Below, one piece after another: positions 23,077-35,683 of a stretch of DNA of 64,000 nt. The number at the start of each line of letters is the position of its first letter. The stretch's first letter is position 1. Source of the stretch: Ustulina deusta. Taxonomy: Eukaryota > Ascomycota > Sordariomycetes > Xylariales > Xylariaceae. The position numbers and the translations under genes were made by a program. Below the pieces are notes generated by a model. That model searched no databases. It had not been told where the DNA came from and saw only the letters and a list, made by a program, of their open reading frames with translations. Location: NCBI GenBank assembly GCA_023159155.1, contig JAJNNX010000015.1, positions 558,001-622,000 on the forward strand, given 5' to 3'.

Positions 23077-24058
23077 AGCTAAGGGATAGGAGTACACAGA
23101 TCAATGAGGCCATATTGGCTATTGTGACTAATCATCGACTTCTGCTCTGTTAATATCTGTAAATATCGCTCCTCATTATCAGTAGATAGGTGTATACCAC
23201 GATTGCAATTGTGATTGCGTATGAACGAATTTCGATTCATCATTTAGATTCAATGCATTGGTAGATTGAGCGTCTATGGTCGGAAGCTGGGCCCAATTGG
23301 GAACCCTAAGTTATCTGGGGTATTGCTCACCTTGCCCTTATGCCCTTATACTAGGAGAGAGGCTATTCCTACGCTTCCGAATATGATTCCATAATGTCTG
23401 AGTTAGGAAAGTAGACGATCACGATAGAATATTTTTAAACTCGACGCGATAACTCAGAGAGAGCGGTATTTGCGATGATGCTATTCCTCCAAATCTTCCA
23501 TACTTCTGGTATTAAACGCGCTTTCCAACTGCATAGCTAGCTACCTTGTGGCTATCCACTGCTTTCTTCAGCCGCTTCAAGTTCCACTCACTCTACTTCA
23601 ATACCTAACGCGAGAAGCCTTGTTCTTTTCAGAGTAGCAGGATTATGATGTCAACATGTGGTCCGTTAGCCTTCATCGCACTTCACGTGAAGTAGATGGT
23701 TAACCTGGAGGGGGCTGCATGGCTGCAGTCTGTGTGGCTGGGTAGGTGTGGCTATGTCTAGATAGATCGGCGTACAACGGGGATGTTTCTAACCTATATG
23801 GGTTACTCTAGAACAGATAGGAAACGAACTGTGGAGATCAGTGGGCCTGCTAAGATCTACTCGATACTCAGATAAAAGCATATTGCCTCTCGACACCGCC
23901 TAAATTTTCCCTAGACTCACCTATTCATCTAACTCACTCACAACTTATATCGGACACCGATCTCCTCGCATTATGATGCAACCCGGTGCTGGTTCACTCG
24001 AATACTAAGCTCTAAGATAACGGATGATTGGCTTCGTCTGATGATTTAAACTCGAGAG
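23077..24058. other. Intergenic upstream of SPB4
   Basis: AT-rich, no protein-like frame. Promoter of the helicase gene. Nothing else recognised. Confidence 0.5.
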
Positions 24059-27000
24059 ATGGCATCCGAAACGAAGACGACGAAGAGCGATCCCCGAGCC
24101 TGGACCTCATTAGGCTTTCCCGATTGGTCTCGAGATGCTGTCTCGGCAATGGGGTTTGCCCGGGCGACTCCGGTTCAAGCAAGTATGCCAAGCGCCCTCA
24201 ATTCTTCGGGTCAGATATTCATACTTATCTTAATAGGTGTTTGGCCATTGATGGGCACGGGAAACAAGGATGTGGTTCGTGACCCCTTGGATCTGGTGCT
24301 GCATTGCGTTGGATGTGCGCCTGTTCATAAACACCGGCAACTGACGATATCAGGTGGTCGAGGCGGTAACAGGCAGTGGCAAGACGCTTGCTTTTTTGAT
24401 CCCTCTAGTACATCGCATACTCCGCCTCGAGGAGCCGACGAAAAAGCACCACATAGCCGCTATAGTGATTGCACCCACTCGTGAGCTAGCCATTCAGATT
24501 CATAAGACTCTCACCGACTTGGTCGCGTTCCATTCTGCTTCTGCTGGAGTGGCTCCGTATCTTTCGTCTGACGAAGAAAAACGACCCAGTATGTATTCTC
24601 GCGACGTTCATTTCTATTTGACTTTGTGCTCATATGTACCATCTGCTTCTGCATATGCTCGATATGCCCCAAGAACAAGGTTAATTGTTATTGCAAGCTA
24701 TAATTTCTAATTCATACTTCCTCACAGGCACAAGTTCCCCAGCTATAGTTCCACAACTGCTCTCGGGCGGTAGGGGGAGCAGCATATCACCCGCTCAAGA
24801 TCTGAGCTTCTTCTTGAGGCATTCACCCAACGTCGTCATCTCAACACCCGGGCGACTTAACGATTTCCTCTCTTCACCTCATGTCCACTGTCCCCAGTCA
24901 ACTTTCGAAATGCTCGTGTTAGACGAGGCAGGGTATGTGTCATAGTATCCTTAGTCCGACTCTCTAATATTGGTTTTCCTCGGATAATGCGTCGAATCCC
25001 GTGCTAACTTCCATAGTGAGCTCATTTTAATATTCAATCGTCTAAGCGCCAAGGGCCGCATCTTCGAATTCTCCTAAAAACGCTTACAAAGTCCTGCATC
25101 TCGCTGATTCATAGCAGATCGTCTGTTGGATTTAGGATTCAAGGCAGATCTTCAGGGCATTCTCTCCCGATTACCGAAACAGAGGAGGACTGGCCTCCTT
25201 TCTGCGAGTGTCGGGGAAGCGGTTTCCGAAATTATTCGCGTCGGCTTAAGAAATCCAGTGAAAATTTCGGTCAGAGTGAAAACGAAATCGGGAGATGTCA
25301 TCGAGGAACGAAGAACGCCTGCAAGCCTCCAACTGACTTATCTTATTACTCAATCCCAGAAAAAGCTGCCATCGATCGTTCGACTGCTCCAAAATCTGGA
25401 ACCAAGGCCGTTAAGGAGCATTGTTTTCTTATCAACATGCGCCGCAGTGGATTATTTCTCCCATTTACTCCCAGCTCTGTTGCCAGAAGGCTTTCAACTC
25501 AATATACTACATGGGAAGCAAGACGCAAAAGTTAGAGAAAAGGGGGTTTCGAAGTTCTTAAATGCCACGGAACCATCTATACTTCTAACTACTGATGTTG
25601 CAGCAAGAGGTTAGAGAAGTCTTTGTTTTCCCTCACGACCTGTTTCGGGCGACGCTCGATCTTACAAGACTTTTTGCTTCCAACCTCTAGTCACCCCAAA
25701 ACCTTGGGACTTCCACTCTCAATCGCAATAGCTAACTGTTGACACTTATAGGGCTCGACTTCCCTGCTGTAGACTTCGTATTACAGGTCGATCCTCCTAC
25801 AGGTTAGTCCCCTGACCTTTTTATTCCTACCTCGACCTACTTCAGGAGCAGGAACTGCTTAATTAGCCACCTCCTACTCCCGCTACTCCGTATTTCCGAA
25901 ATTCCCCAGACTTTTCACACAACTATTACTAACTGTTCCTCTCTCAATAGACCCTAAAACCTTTTTACATCGGTGTGGACGAGCAGGGCGAGCAGGTAGA
26001 AGAGGACTTTCAGTCGGTTAGTATATCTACACGATGTTTGCCCTTCCCCTCTTTCAACTAAGGACAGTGCCTATTTCTTTTGGGCCAGCCTGTTCCAATA
26101 CTCTAGAACATTCGTGACTATAGCTGGGAGTAGCGAATGTTGATTGATTCCTCAGTTCTTTTACAGCCCGAAGAGAGCGATTATATTCCATTCCTAGATG
26201 TCAGGAGAACACCAATCACACCATTTACGCAATTTGATGTTACGATTTCAGACTCTGAGGCAGATCAAACGACTACACAAATAAGGGATATGGTTAAAAA
26301 AGATAGGGCCCTATATGACAAGGCACAAAAGGCTTTTGTTAGTTGGGTGAGAAGGTTAGTAATGCCTTGAAGACCTTTTCTTCTTTGTGTAGACCATGAA
26401 CAAGCGCATGAAATTTTCATTGCAGATCATTGTCTGTACTAGACGATCCAGTGTTCTCAAGTCCCTACGAATCTCAGTCGTCAAGGCTAACATCAGAATT
26501 AGTTATAGCAAACACACAGCCAGCAGGTATTTACTCCCACCCCACCTAGCGCTGAAATGCGGATTACTTATGAAGAGAACAGTATCTTTCGCATAGGAGA
26601 ACTTGACTGGGCGGCATTAGGTAACGGATGGGGGTAAATTTAAACTCAAAAACCCCTTACTCCCACGCAATGTAATGGCTGACCTAATTTGAAAGACTAC
26701 TCCGACTTCCCAAAATGCCCGAAGCTCGTCACTTTCAAGGGGATCGTTCCCTGGGTTGCAATATAGACTGGGATAACTATGCATACCAGAACACAACCCG
26801 AGAAAAGCAACGTTTGGAAGCGCTGAATGCCGAGGCTCCCAACCCAGCAGAGGCAGAGGCGTATCGGACGAAACGCAAACGTAATGCCGAGGCCTGGAGC
26901 GGTAAGCAGGAGCAAGAGGAGACGAGGGTTGCACGTCGTGACAAGAGGCAGCGGAAGCGGGACGCCGAGCGCAAGGAGAAGATGACAGACGAGGAGAAGG

Positions 27001-27122
27001 CACGCGATATGGATCTCGTGCAGCTACTTGCCGCTGTCCGTAAGCAAAATCAAGAGAAGTATGCCAACGATGTGCAGGCAGAGACTCATGGCGGGGATGA
27101 TGCTTTCGAGGGCTTCGATTAA
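24059..27122 (+). CDS. SPB4: ATP-dependent rRNA helicase Spb4 (DEAD box)
   Basis: Eleven exons: 24059-24182, 24237-24274, 24354-24588, 24728-24931/2, 25118-25609, 25752-25802, 25951-26016, 26156-26354, 26503-26526, 26583-26633 and 26696-27122; about 636 aa. Motifs in order: Q motif [11 protein letters not shown], Walker [25 protein letters not shown] split by an intron, SAS (LLSASVG, motif III), [12 protein letters not shown], and [13 protein letters not shown]. The Spb4-specific tail follows: [36 protein letters not shown] and [10 protein letters not shown], then a Lys/Arg/Glu-rich coiled coil. Spb4 works in the nucleolus on 60S subunit maturation. The donor after DEA carries an extra G (GCAGGGTATGT), so the DEAD exon joint is out of phase by one base as written. 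Exons 26503-26526 and 26583-26633 are very small. Confidence 0.92.
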
Positions 27123-27604
27123 GCGCTGAAACGGGAGGGTCTTTTGAAGAGCCGTAGATGATATATCGCCATTCATGCCCAAGACGTGTCTGATTAATAA
27201 GGCTTGGGGGGAACATGTACATACTATCTTCTCGACGCCTACATAGACGTGTAATAGTGTTCAAGTGACTAAGTCGACTCCCCTCGCCACTAGAACATCA
27301 ATTTAGCTCCGTGAGTGTAGTGCTAGTCAGAGTAGACACGCGAGGCAGATTTCATACAAATTCATTATATTATAGATAGTGTTGGGCGTAAGGTATAGCA
27401 ACATGATGCCCAAATAGCAATCCCTTCTTCATTCATCACCTTCTCTGCTAACGAACAATTTTGGGTATCCACGAAGCAGGGTATCCGTCGGCGCAACAAA
27501 AACAGGGGTATTTCAATCCGATTAGAGTCCCCACAAGTCCAGTACCAGAAACCGGGAAATCTTCGAGCGACAAGCAAAGCTCGACACCCTTCGATCCGAT
27601 GATC
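27123..27604. other. Gap between convergent genes
   Basis: Shared 3' flank of SPB4 and the stomatin-like gene. No gene seen. Confidence 0.5.
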
Positions 27605-28783
27605 TTAGATGTTCTCGATAATTCGAGCATTCAGTGCCTGTTGGAAGCCTCCGTCATTGGAACCGAAGTCGCCAGCTTCGCCACTAGATTCGGCAAAACT
27701 TTTGTCTGCGTTGGCCAAGGCAGCATTGAAGGCTGATGAGCCAGGCATAGTCTGGTTGGTGGCGGGAAGGAAGATGACCTTGGAGTTAGCCGTCTTGGCC
27801 ATGGCCTGCATGGCCTCGAGGTAACGGATCTGCATGGCGGGCGCGGAGCTCAGGATGTCGGCGGCCTGGCGCATGAGCTTGGCGCTCTCGACCTCGGCCT
27901 TAGCGGCAATGATCTTGCTCTCACCAATACGCTTGCTCTGGGCGGCCATGGACAGTGAGCCCTGCAACTCGGCGCTGAAGACGATGTCCTTGACGAGCAT
28001 ACTTTCGACCTGAACACCCCAGCCCAAGGCTACATCCTCGATAATCTCTCCGATACTCTGGGCGATCTCCTCCCGGCGCTCGATGACGTCCTGCAGAACA
28101 CGCGCACCAACCACGTGGCGTAGGGTCGTCTGTGTACGCTCAACGAGAGCCTGCTTCACGTTCTGGATGCCGAAGGCGACCTTGTGCGGGCTTGTGACGT
28201 GGTAGTAGATAACAGAGGTAAGGTCGACGGTAACGTTGTCCTTGGTCATGCAGACCTGCCTGGGGACCTCTGTGAATCGTGACTGTCAGCCGAGACTACC
28301 AAAGAGAGGCCGGGAGCGAGCAGCGGGTTTGTGAATCAAAGGGAGGCGCGGTCGGGACATACCAGCAACTTGGATCTTGACATCGATCTGGATAAGACGT
28401 TCACTGAGGGGGTTGATCTTGATGAGACCGGGATCGACGGCCTTGTAGAACTTGCCGAACTTGGTGACAAGACCGACATTGCCTTGGTGGACCTGCTTGT
28501 AGGGGTTGGGGCAGAAGATACAGCAGGGCACGGCACCGACCGTGCCGATGCAGGCGCCGAGGGCATTGATCATGGAACCGTACCAGCCCTTGGGGTTGGC
28601 GTTGCTGTCGACGATCTGGGCATAGCTCTCCTGCAAATCCTCCGGGCGCGGGCGCTCGACCGTCATGGCGGCCTGAGGACGGAAGACGGCCGGGTTGGAC
28701 GAGGTGCCGTTCGTGTGGCCCTTGTCGGCCGTCTTTCCTGCGGCGGTCGTCGACATGGCGCTGCTCTCGGTATGGGAGTCCAT
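27605..28783 (-). CDS. Stomatin/SPFH (band 7) family membrane protein
   Basis: Exons 28783-28363 and 28269-27605, intron 28270-28362, 361 aa. ATG 28783 is chosen because the frame upstream has no ATG. Residues 1-75 are polar, then a hydrophobic hairpin-type segment (INALGACIGTVGAVPCCIF) precedes the SPFH domain. Domain hallmarks are QGNVGLVTKFGKFYKAVDPG, DNVTVDLTSVIYYHV, the NVKQALVERTQTTLRHVVG helix and the RREEIAQSIGEIIEDVALGWG region. The coiled-coil end is rich in Ala/Glu (SKRIGESKIIAAKAEVESA), with a Gly/Ser/Asn tail. Stomatins oligomerise on the cytosolic face of membranes and scaffold channels and proteases. The exact membrane in fungi is not inferable here. Confidence 0.93.
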
Positions 28784-31700
28784 GTGGATCAGTTTGGTTA
28801 AGCTATTAGCAGCCACCGTGACGCTACGAATGGATTGGTTGATTGATTGATTGGGCGATTGGGTGATTGGGCGATTGGGTGGTTGAGGAGTTGTGTGCGG
28901 AAGATGAATAGACGAAATGAAGGGACTATAGAGTGCCTATGGAGGGGAAGGGGGGGGTTCGGTCTCTTTTTGTAGGTATTTGAGTTTGGGAACGCAACGT
29001 GGAATGCGCGACAACTCGTCGCACCATGGCACCCAAGTACCTAACCCATCCTGCATGGTCTGCTACAGATTCAGGTCAGAGCTTCGTATCGAGATGTACC
29101 ACGGCGCCAATCCGCCGCCGGTGTGATGTAATGGAAGTGTGGCACAGACGCCGGGGCACTACCCCAGAGTGGAACCACATCGACTTGAAGGTACCAGCTG
29201 CAGCTTCACTGCGCCTCCAACCAATTGGATTAGTGCGGCCTGTGCAGAGGCTTCAAGAGGGGAATTACTGCTGACGCTTCTTCCTCTTCAACAACCAAAT
29301 CCCTCATAATAGTTCTGAGACTAGTTGATAGATAATACCTAATCGAACACGAAATACGGCGTGCCCACTGATGACCATCTGGTAAGCTGATTGTGAAAGC
29401 CTACCTAGGTAAGTATCCAGTCTACCTCCTTAGTTTTGCACTTTGGACTGACGGTCAGTCATCTATGCTTGTCCATACAGATGCATGATGACCACAGCTC
29501 ACCATTGACAAACCTGGCCGTGCTGCATCCAAGCGTGCGTAGTACCTGGGTAGAATTCGAACAGAATCAAATTACCTTTGGTACCTACTTAGAAGTAGGT
29601 ACCCACTAAAAAGTTCCATGGTACCTAAGTATATTGACAATCCATTAGTCCTGTAGAATCTGCACAGATATACTCCTCTGATAGTACCTCGAAAGTACGC
29701 TAGTTAATGTGGATCGCTTGGCATCCTTCTGCCGACCTAGATGAAACCCACAATGAAGACCCACTAATCCCCAAATCCCCATCGACAACTCTTGGCTTGC
29801 GATTAATACTACCTATCCATAGGTACCTACATGTATGTCTTCATCTTTCTTTTTTTTATTTTGAATTTTCTTTTATATATATAGTTTAAAAAAAGAACAC
29901 TCTTCTTAATCTGGCAGCATTGGGCCAGTAATCTGACCTAGCAACAGAATACTGCCCTCTTCATTGAATCAATGAAGCTTTTCACCAGGTTCTCTCTAGT
30001 CCAAGTCTGGAAAACTCGCAGCTAAGCCATGCCACAAAGACAGCCTTCACAGTCCTCCCAGCGTGCATGAGCCCAACGCTATTGCCGATCGTGTGACTTA
30101 CACTGCCCCAAACATGCCATTCTCAACCAACGCCCGACTGGCGTAGGAACCCTAACATTCCAGCTCGCTAACTGCCACTATGCGGCGTATATCTGCAACG
30201 ACACCTCAAGGTGCAGGTCATAGTGTGATACCTATGGCACCTGCTAGTCTGCCAGGCATTCCTGATTCGGCAATCATAAGGCGTGGTGAGAGTACTGTCA
30301 CAGTGCGCTTTGCGCTTTATTGCGTAGTTGTAGGACCTGGTGATCACTAAAATTCGCCCCACAAATAATAAAGAACAGCTAGGTACTAGTCTAGGCTAGA
30401 TTAGAACGATTCCAGAACATTGCCAAATCAGGTATGCCACCCCAAGTGTATTGCCCTACGATCGCTTGCTTCCGGCATAACCCGCGTTTCCACACCGTTG
30501 TCGAATCTCATCCCATAACCGAGCAGCACTAAATACGCCGTATTCAGCCAAGGCTTATCTTTGTGCTCAGCCTTGAACTTTGGAGACTACCTACGTCACA
30601 GGAATTAAATGGTTCAACCTGTCAACCCTAAGAGGACAGGTGAAGAGTTCTGCGAAATGTAAGCGTTGCAGAAGAGATGACCCACTCTGACATATGACAA
30701 TGTAGTCGTTAGTGCCTTTGCGTTCTGGCCAATTCGTGCTGTTACTGGAAGTGCTAGATGGTGGATGAGTTGCTTGGTCGAAGGGCTGAGAGTGGCATGT
30801 GACATTCGACGTGCCTGATATGTCAAAGCTCCTAGTACAGTCGGCCCCTGGTTTCTTACTATGCCTAGGCTGAATGCCAAATCCAAATTCCATCGCCTAG
30901 TTTTAAAATTATGAGGGATTTCTCTTTCCTAGCAGTATAGACGCACGAGGTCCGAGAAAATTGGTTCTTTCGATGAGCAGTCAAGCTTACTATTCCCTCA
31001 AGGCAGATTCAGGAAATCAATAGAGTAGTCGACATGGGAAAATGGTTATTGGAAGAGGTCGCAGCGGAGGTCAATTGCAAAAGAGGCACGCTTGTCATGT
31101 ATTCTAAAGCCATTTATCTATGGGCCGCTCAAACAACATAGGAAGCATATCGAGGCAGAGTTAGAGGCTGTGCCTCTCAGACTATGTAGGTGCTTCTCTA
31201 AGAGGCATAGCTTCTAATATCACACTGCCTCCGTTCCGTTAAGCTGCGATCAATGGACGTGTTAGCAACTTCAATTCTAGAGAGCGCCCGCACCATTCAT
31301 TGGTACAATTAGTAGGTAAGTGGCTCCTGACACACGGCAGCAGCAAAGTTGAAAGGAAAATCCCTAGTCGGTCTCTGTTGTCTGGTTCCTTTATTCTCCC
31401 ATAGGTTTAAATTCTACCGTGAGCAGCACAGTGACATTGGTTGTCTTCCTATAGCTCATCAAGCCATTGTACCTTTTTGTCAAATTTCCCCGTTTGTTTT
31501 TTTCATTCTGTGTTGTGAATTAATTCTCTCTCTCTCTCGCATGAGGCATCTCTTTCTACGGCAAACTAGTCTTTTTCAGGGCCACTTGGATGTATTGCCT
31601 CACGTGCTGTTTAACTAATAAACAGCCACAAGTGAAAACGAGTGTCCGTTAATCCCTTCCCACGCCTAAATAGACATAGATATCGGGAAGCGAAGAGCAA

Positions 31701-32135
31701 GGGGAGTATTAGTTCTATATACTTCTATGAAACCATTGCTGATTTCTGTAAGGCTTGTTCTTTCTGCGGACATGACTATCTAAAGCGTGCGATACCTGCG
31801 GTGGGCTTGGGGCATAGAAAAAATTGTATTTAGTCTAGAGGCGCTGGTGTCCGGAGGACGGAGTGGGATGTTCTGAGGTTTTGTTTTCCTTGCCACACTC
31901 CAAGTTTATGTGTGAAATTAGCACAAAAGGACATATAAGTCGTCTCAAAAGTTCACCACAATATACAATAGCAGATCAGATCAAAATTCTAGTTAGGAGT
32001 TAATTCTGTATATTAAGGTGTTGTTCCAGATTTGAATAATAGGAGTAGGATTTCCCCACTAATTTCAATCCTTTCTGTAATAATTCCATTTTAAGGATAT
32101 GTTGTTTGTAGTCAGTCACATGACCATACACTCTA
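28784..32135. other. Gene desert between stomatin gene and tRNA-Gly
   Basis: No frame reads as protein. Visible items: the GATTGGG repeat in the stomatin leader (listed), a palindromic ACCTAGGTA at 29403-29411, clustered GGTACCTA/TAGGTACC words at 29,575-29,635, a poly-T-rich tract at 29,840-29,895 and CTCTCTCTCTC at 31,525. Possibly a decayed element-rich area; no element could be named. Confidence 0.5.
28833..28885. repeat. GATTG/GATTGGGY short tandem repeat
   Basis: GATTGATTGATTGGGCGATTGGG and variants repeat in tandem directly upstream of the stomatin start (minus strand CAATC/CCCAATC), probably in its 5' leader or core promoter. CCAAT-like words are thereby repeated on the gene's sense strand, so binding of a CCAAT complex is possible. 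Confidence 0.6.
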
Positions 32136-32206
32136 GCATCAGTGGTTTAGTGGTAAAATCCATCGTTGCCATCGATGGGCCCCGTGTTCGATTCACGGCT
32201 GATGCA
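32136..32206 (+). tRNA. tRNA-Gly (anticodon GCC)
   Basis: 71 bases fold into a full cloverleaf. Acceptor GCATCAG pairs with CTGATGC, and the D arm contains the A box TGGTTTAGTGG. The anticodon stem CATCG/CGATG has loop TTGCCAT (anticodon GCC), and the T arm CCGTG TTCGATT CACGG contains the B box. There is no intron. A T run (ATTTTTC) directly downstream is a Pol III terminator. Confidence 0.97.
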
Positions 32207-32994
32207 TTTTTCACCCGTTGACATTTGTCTTTTTTTATTTTATTTTTTTCCTTTGCTTTTTATTTTATCGGCGGTTTCAAGCTGATGAGGGCGGCCTCCT
32301 TAGATGTCGAGTTGGGTTAAACATATATAGTCGGCGATATAGCCTCCTATTTACCCAAGCGGTGAACAAGACTAATATTCCCTTCTCATATTTTCTTCCC
32401 TGGTTGTACAGTTGTGAGCCTTGCCCTTTTTTTTTTCTATTTACCAAGATATATGCTGGCCGATTACGCTGGGTATAATGGAGATATTAAGGCCACCAAT
32501 AAGAATAGAGAGGCAGCTTCTCTCAAGGTGGGGTGTATAATAACTTAGCCGGAAGGGGGGACACTTTCATATTGATGGAAACTCTGGGTTCACAGCCAGC
32601 ATCTTTGAGATGTTTCTGCAGAGCCATGCCGGTGTTGTACATCTCAGACCGGCAATACCGCCCGCCAGCATGGGACTTCCGAGCGGTAGTCCCACGGGCT
32701 GGGTCGTGCGTGGTGGGTTTAATGCCGATCTGACATGGCAAAACGGTGCCGTTATGGAGACGAACATCAAGTCTCTACTTAGGATTCCCCTGAAGCTGAG
32801 GGTCAACGACGGCCTGGGATTCAAGGTCGATGGAGTTGTAGTCGAATTAAATAGCGCGCTAATCAGACGATATACACCTCTATCTAATAAATGTAATTTC
32901 CAAAGTCTTCAATCAGGCGCTAGAACGCTTTCGCTGTAACAAATCTATGATTATCCTGTGACTTGGCACGCTCTTATTTGGCGAGTGGTAGGAG
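32207..32994. other. Intergenic downstream of the tRNA
   Basis: T-rich start (TTTTTTATTTTATTTTTTTCC) with Pol III terminator, then mixed sequence with overlapping chance frames on both strands at 32,523-32,939. No supported gene. Confidence 0.5.
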
Positions 32995-33904
32995 TCAGTG
33001 CTGCTGAAAATTCATTTGATCCTCATGTTTCCCTATGTTACTCAATACGCCCGCCTCGAAGAATTGCACCGAGAAGGGGTCCGTGGCCAATCGCACGAGG
33101 CTCCGCGCTAAGTGCTCAACGGGAAGGATGCCTACCAGTCTAAGTGCCTTGTACCTCAAGCGGTTGCCTATCGTCTTCGTGATTCTAACAGGACGAGCGA
33201 TTCGGACCTCGAACCTGTCTGGATACGCCTCTTGGATATCGCACAAGCGCCTTTCAGCTTCGCCCTAGATAGCCGTATGGTTAACACCGCCACGGCCTCG
33301 TTACTACGTCAAACAAGACGAGCATTGAATCACTAACGTGCTACTGGAAATAGAGAGAGTCCGTCTTACCTTGAAGCGGCTGGTTCTCCTCGTATACGCC
33401 ACTGGTTGAGATTGCTCATCCCACACTGCTAGAGCGCAGCTGAGGTAGACAAATCGAAACGCTTGGGGGGGCGGCTGGGGATTAACGGGGTCAAAGGGTG
33501 GTTGGGGAGCAAGGGCCTCAAAGAAGGCTTTCGCAGCATTGAACGTATAGTTCATAGTTACCGTCCTCGCGGTTGCTGTGTCGCTAAATTGAGCCGCATA
33601 ACCTCCAATGGTCCTTTCAGTCGAGTTAGCGGCTGTAAATGAAAACCAATGTTACTAAATGGCGGGATGCGCAATCGACTCACCAGATGCATGCCTGGGC
33701 ACCTACTAGTTTCGCGAGCAATGGAATTGGGTATGTAGAGAAATGACAGTGCATGATAACCGTAACCTTATCATTGGAGTCAATGTCATCTGGAATTGGA
33801 TTGCGACTTAAGATGAAGATATGCCTGATCTTCCAGCTTGCAATAGCTTGCTTCACTACCTCAGCGCCAACGAACCCCGTGGCGCCTGTGATGATGATAT
33901 TCAT
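32995..33904 (-). CDS. NAD(P)-binding Rossmann / epimerase-like protein
   Basis: Exons 33904-33684, 33613-33370 and 33264-32995, introns of 70 and 105 bases, 244 aa. The N-terminus, MNIIITGATGFVGAEVVKQ, is a dinucleotide-binding beta-alpha unit (GxTGFVG at about 7-13). FIFILSRNPIP-type strand 2 and an acidic residue follow. The middle exon reads NYTFNAAKAFFEALAP and then FRFVYLSCALAVWDEQSQP, and the last has RLCDIQEAYPDRFEVRIARPV. This matches the short fungal epimerase/NAD-dependent dehydratase-like proteins of about 240-250 aa. The YxxxK of classical SDRs is not evident. The substrate is unknown. It lies 435 bases from the amidohydrolase on the same strand, and co-function is unproven. Confidence 0.85.
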
Positions 33905-34339
33905 GGTGGACACCTTGGATATTGGAGAAAGGGTTTGGGTTATGTGATAGATGCTTTATGTAGATAGTAAATGGTTCTCCGATACTCTTCGTTTATCACA
34001 GGTGATGCTAAGGATTGGCCTAATACCGTAAATATGCGGACGCACAATCTGCGTCACAGGGCAAGCCTTCATCTTGGGCAAAGCGCATGCACTTTCCGCA
34101 CCTTCATTCCTGGCTTAAGGACATTGCAAGCTAAATGACCATGTTCTGATCCTGTCAAGGGAAGAGCGAGTCTTAATTGGTGTGTGGAGCCTTCACTGCT
34201 AGGTATAAGTAGTACTGTCGTTGTGGAAAGGGGCAGAGTGAATGTAATATCCAAACTGCCCGCTAGCTGCCAACATGTGCCTACTTATGTACCAAGCACT
34301 TCGATATAAAGTTTTAAACTAAGTACTTGGTAACCGGCG
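33905..34339. other. Intergenic
   Basis: Promoter of the epimerase-like gene and 3' flank of the amidohydrolase. No gene seen. Confidence 0.5.
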
Positions 34340-35683
34340 TCAAAGAGTTAGCTCTTGTCGGCTATTTTTGTAGACTCGGCCATCTTTCATTACAAAGCTG
34401 ACTCGTTTCAGAGCACTCAAGTCCCGAGCCAAGTTGCCGTCAAGGGCGACGATATCTGCTGCATAACCTTCCTCTACGGAACCGAACCTCCTACCGCAGA
34501 GATCGCCTCCGCAAGCCTCCCAACCATGTAATGTCGCGGCCTGCAAGACATCGAGGAGAGGGATACCAGCTTCAAGCATGTACTTGAACTCCCGTATGTT
34601 CTCCCCGTGAGGAAATGCGCCTGTATCGCCACCGCAGGCGAGCTTGATACCCTTGTCATATGCCGCCTTGGTGTGAGCAAGAAGCTGTTGAAATTCTCTC
34701 TCGCCACTTTCTGAATAGTCGCTGTGCCGTCGCAATTCCTCGTCGTACACTGAAAGCGTGGGGACAAATATTGTCTTATTCTCTTTCATTGCCTCTAGGG
34801 CCTCGTCGCTAGGTATGCCGCCATGCTCGATGGTCGTCACGCCGGCCTTCGCGGCCATGATGACTGCCTCTGGGCTCTCGGCATGAGCAGCTATGGGAGC
34901 TCTGCTCACCCTCGCCTCCGCCACCATCGCATCCATCTCCTCCTGCGTAAATAAGGGAAAGACGGGATTCGCACCGCCAAGGAAGACCTCCTCGGAAGGC
35001 AGAAATTGAACCTGTCTTGCCCCCGGCCAAGCCCGAGCCGGGAAACGCAGTCTGCGCTTCTCGTAATCCGCATAGAACTTGATGATGTCTGCTCCGGCAC
35101 CGATGCGCCGACGTACCGCTGCGCGAACCCCGTACACGCCATCTGCCGGGTCGGATATCCGGACCACGCTATTGCCGACGCCGGGTAGACTGTTCTCGTG
35201 CCTAATTTCATACCCCCCGCTTGAAGCGATGCATTCAGTCGTGACGAACATGCGGGGCCCAGGAATGATACCGCGGTTAATCGTGTCTCTGAAATGCACA
35301 TCCGCGTCGCGCAATCCCTCCGTGCCCAGGTCGCGATACGTCGTGAAGCCCGCCATCAGCGCGGCTTTTGCATGGTTTGTCGCCCGCACAACTCTTTCGA
35401 CAAGACTCTCATCGCGCATCTGATTCATCGATGGCGTTTCGGAGTAACCGTGTAGGAATATGTGCGTGTGAGCATCGACCAGGCCCGGGATCACGGTCAT
35501 GCCGCGAAGGTCTATCGTCTTCGAGTCAGAGACATTCCGAGAGGGCCATGACTCGCTACGCTCATATGTTCGCGTTATAAGCCCTGTGCTGGTGTCCACT
35601 TCAATTGAGATATTGGACACAAACCGTTTTTTCTTGGAGTCAAAAAGAGAAGACGTATGTATAGTTAACTGATTCTTCGCCAT
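34340..35683 (-). CDS. Metal-dependent amidohydrolase
   Basis: Single exon, ATG 35683, 447 aa, full length for the family. Domain order is that of imidazolonepropionase/prolidase-like amidohydrolases. An N-terminal beta sandwich is followed by VIPGLVDAHTH (H72, H74, metal ligands), a Lys-containing strand GADIIKFYAD (bridging Lys), APIAAHAES, TTIEHGG (His ligands) and LACGGDTGAFPHG (catalytic Asp). The chain returns to the sandwich at GYAADIVALDGN. The TIM barrel and both metal sites look intact. Fungal relatives hydrolyse cyclic amides, Xaa-Pro dipeptides or mycotoxin amide/ester bonds, and the real substrate cannot be told. Cytosolic, as no signal peptide is seen. Confidence 0.93.
   Translation of the reverse strand: MAKNQLTIHTSSLFDSKKKRFVSNISIEVDTSTGLITRTYERSESWPSRNVSDSKTIDLRGMTVIPGLVDAHTHIFLHGYSETPSMNQMRDESLVERVVRATNHAKAALMAGFTTYRDLGTEGLRDADVHFRDTINRGIIPGPRMFVTTECIASSGGYEIRHENSLPGVGNSVVRISDPADGVYGVRAAVRRRIGAGADIIKFYADYEKRRLRFPARAWPGARQVQFLPSEEVFLGGANPVFPLFTQEEMDAMVAEARVSRAPIAAHAESPEAVIMAAKAGVTTIEHGGIPSDEALEAMKENKTIFVPTLSVYDEELRRHSDYSESGEREFQQLLAHTKAAYDKGIKLACGGDTGAFPHGENIREFKYMLEAGIPLLDVLQAATLHGWEACGGDLCGRRFGSVEEGYAADIVALDGNLARDLSALKRVSFVMKDGRVYKNSRQELTL

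Noticed and set aside
12733..28783. Secondary-metabolite cluster (hydrolase, P450, oxygenase)
   Set aside because: No core synthase, transporter or pathway regulator, and housekeeping SPB4 and stomatin genes adjoin.
28331..28801. 156-codon plus-strand frame opposite the stomatin gene
   Set aside because: Gly/Asp/Val-rich mirror of the coding strand. The stomatin frame is the real one.
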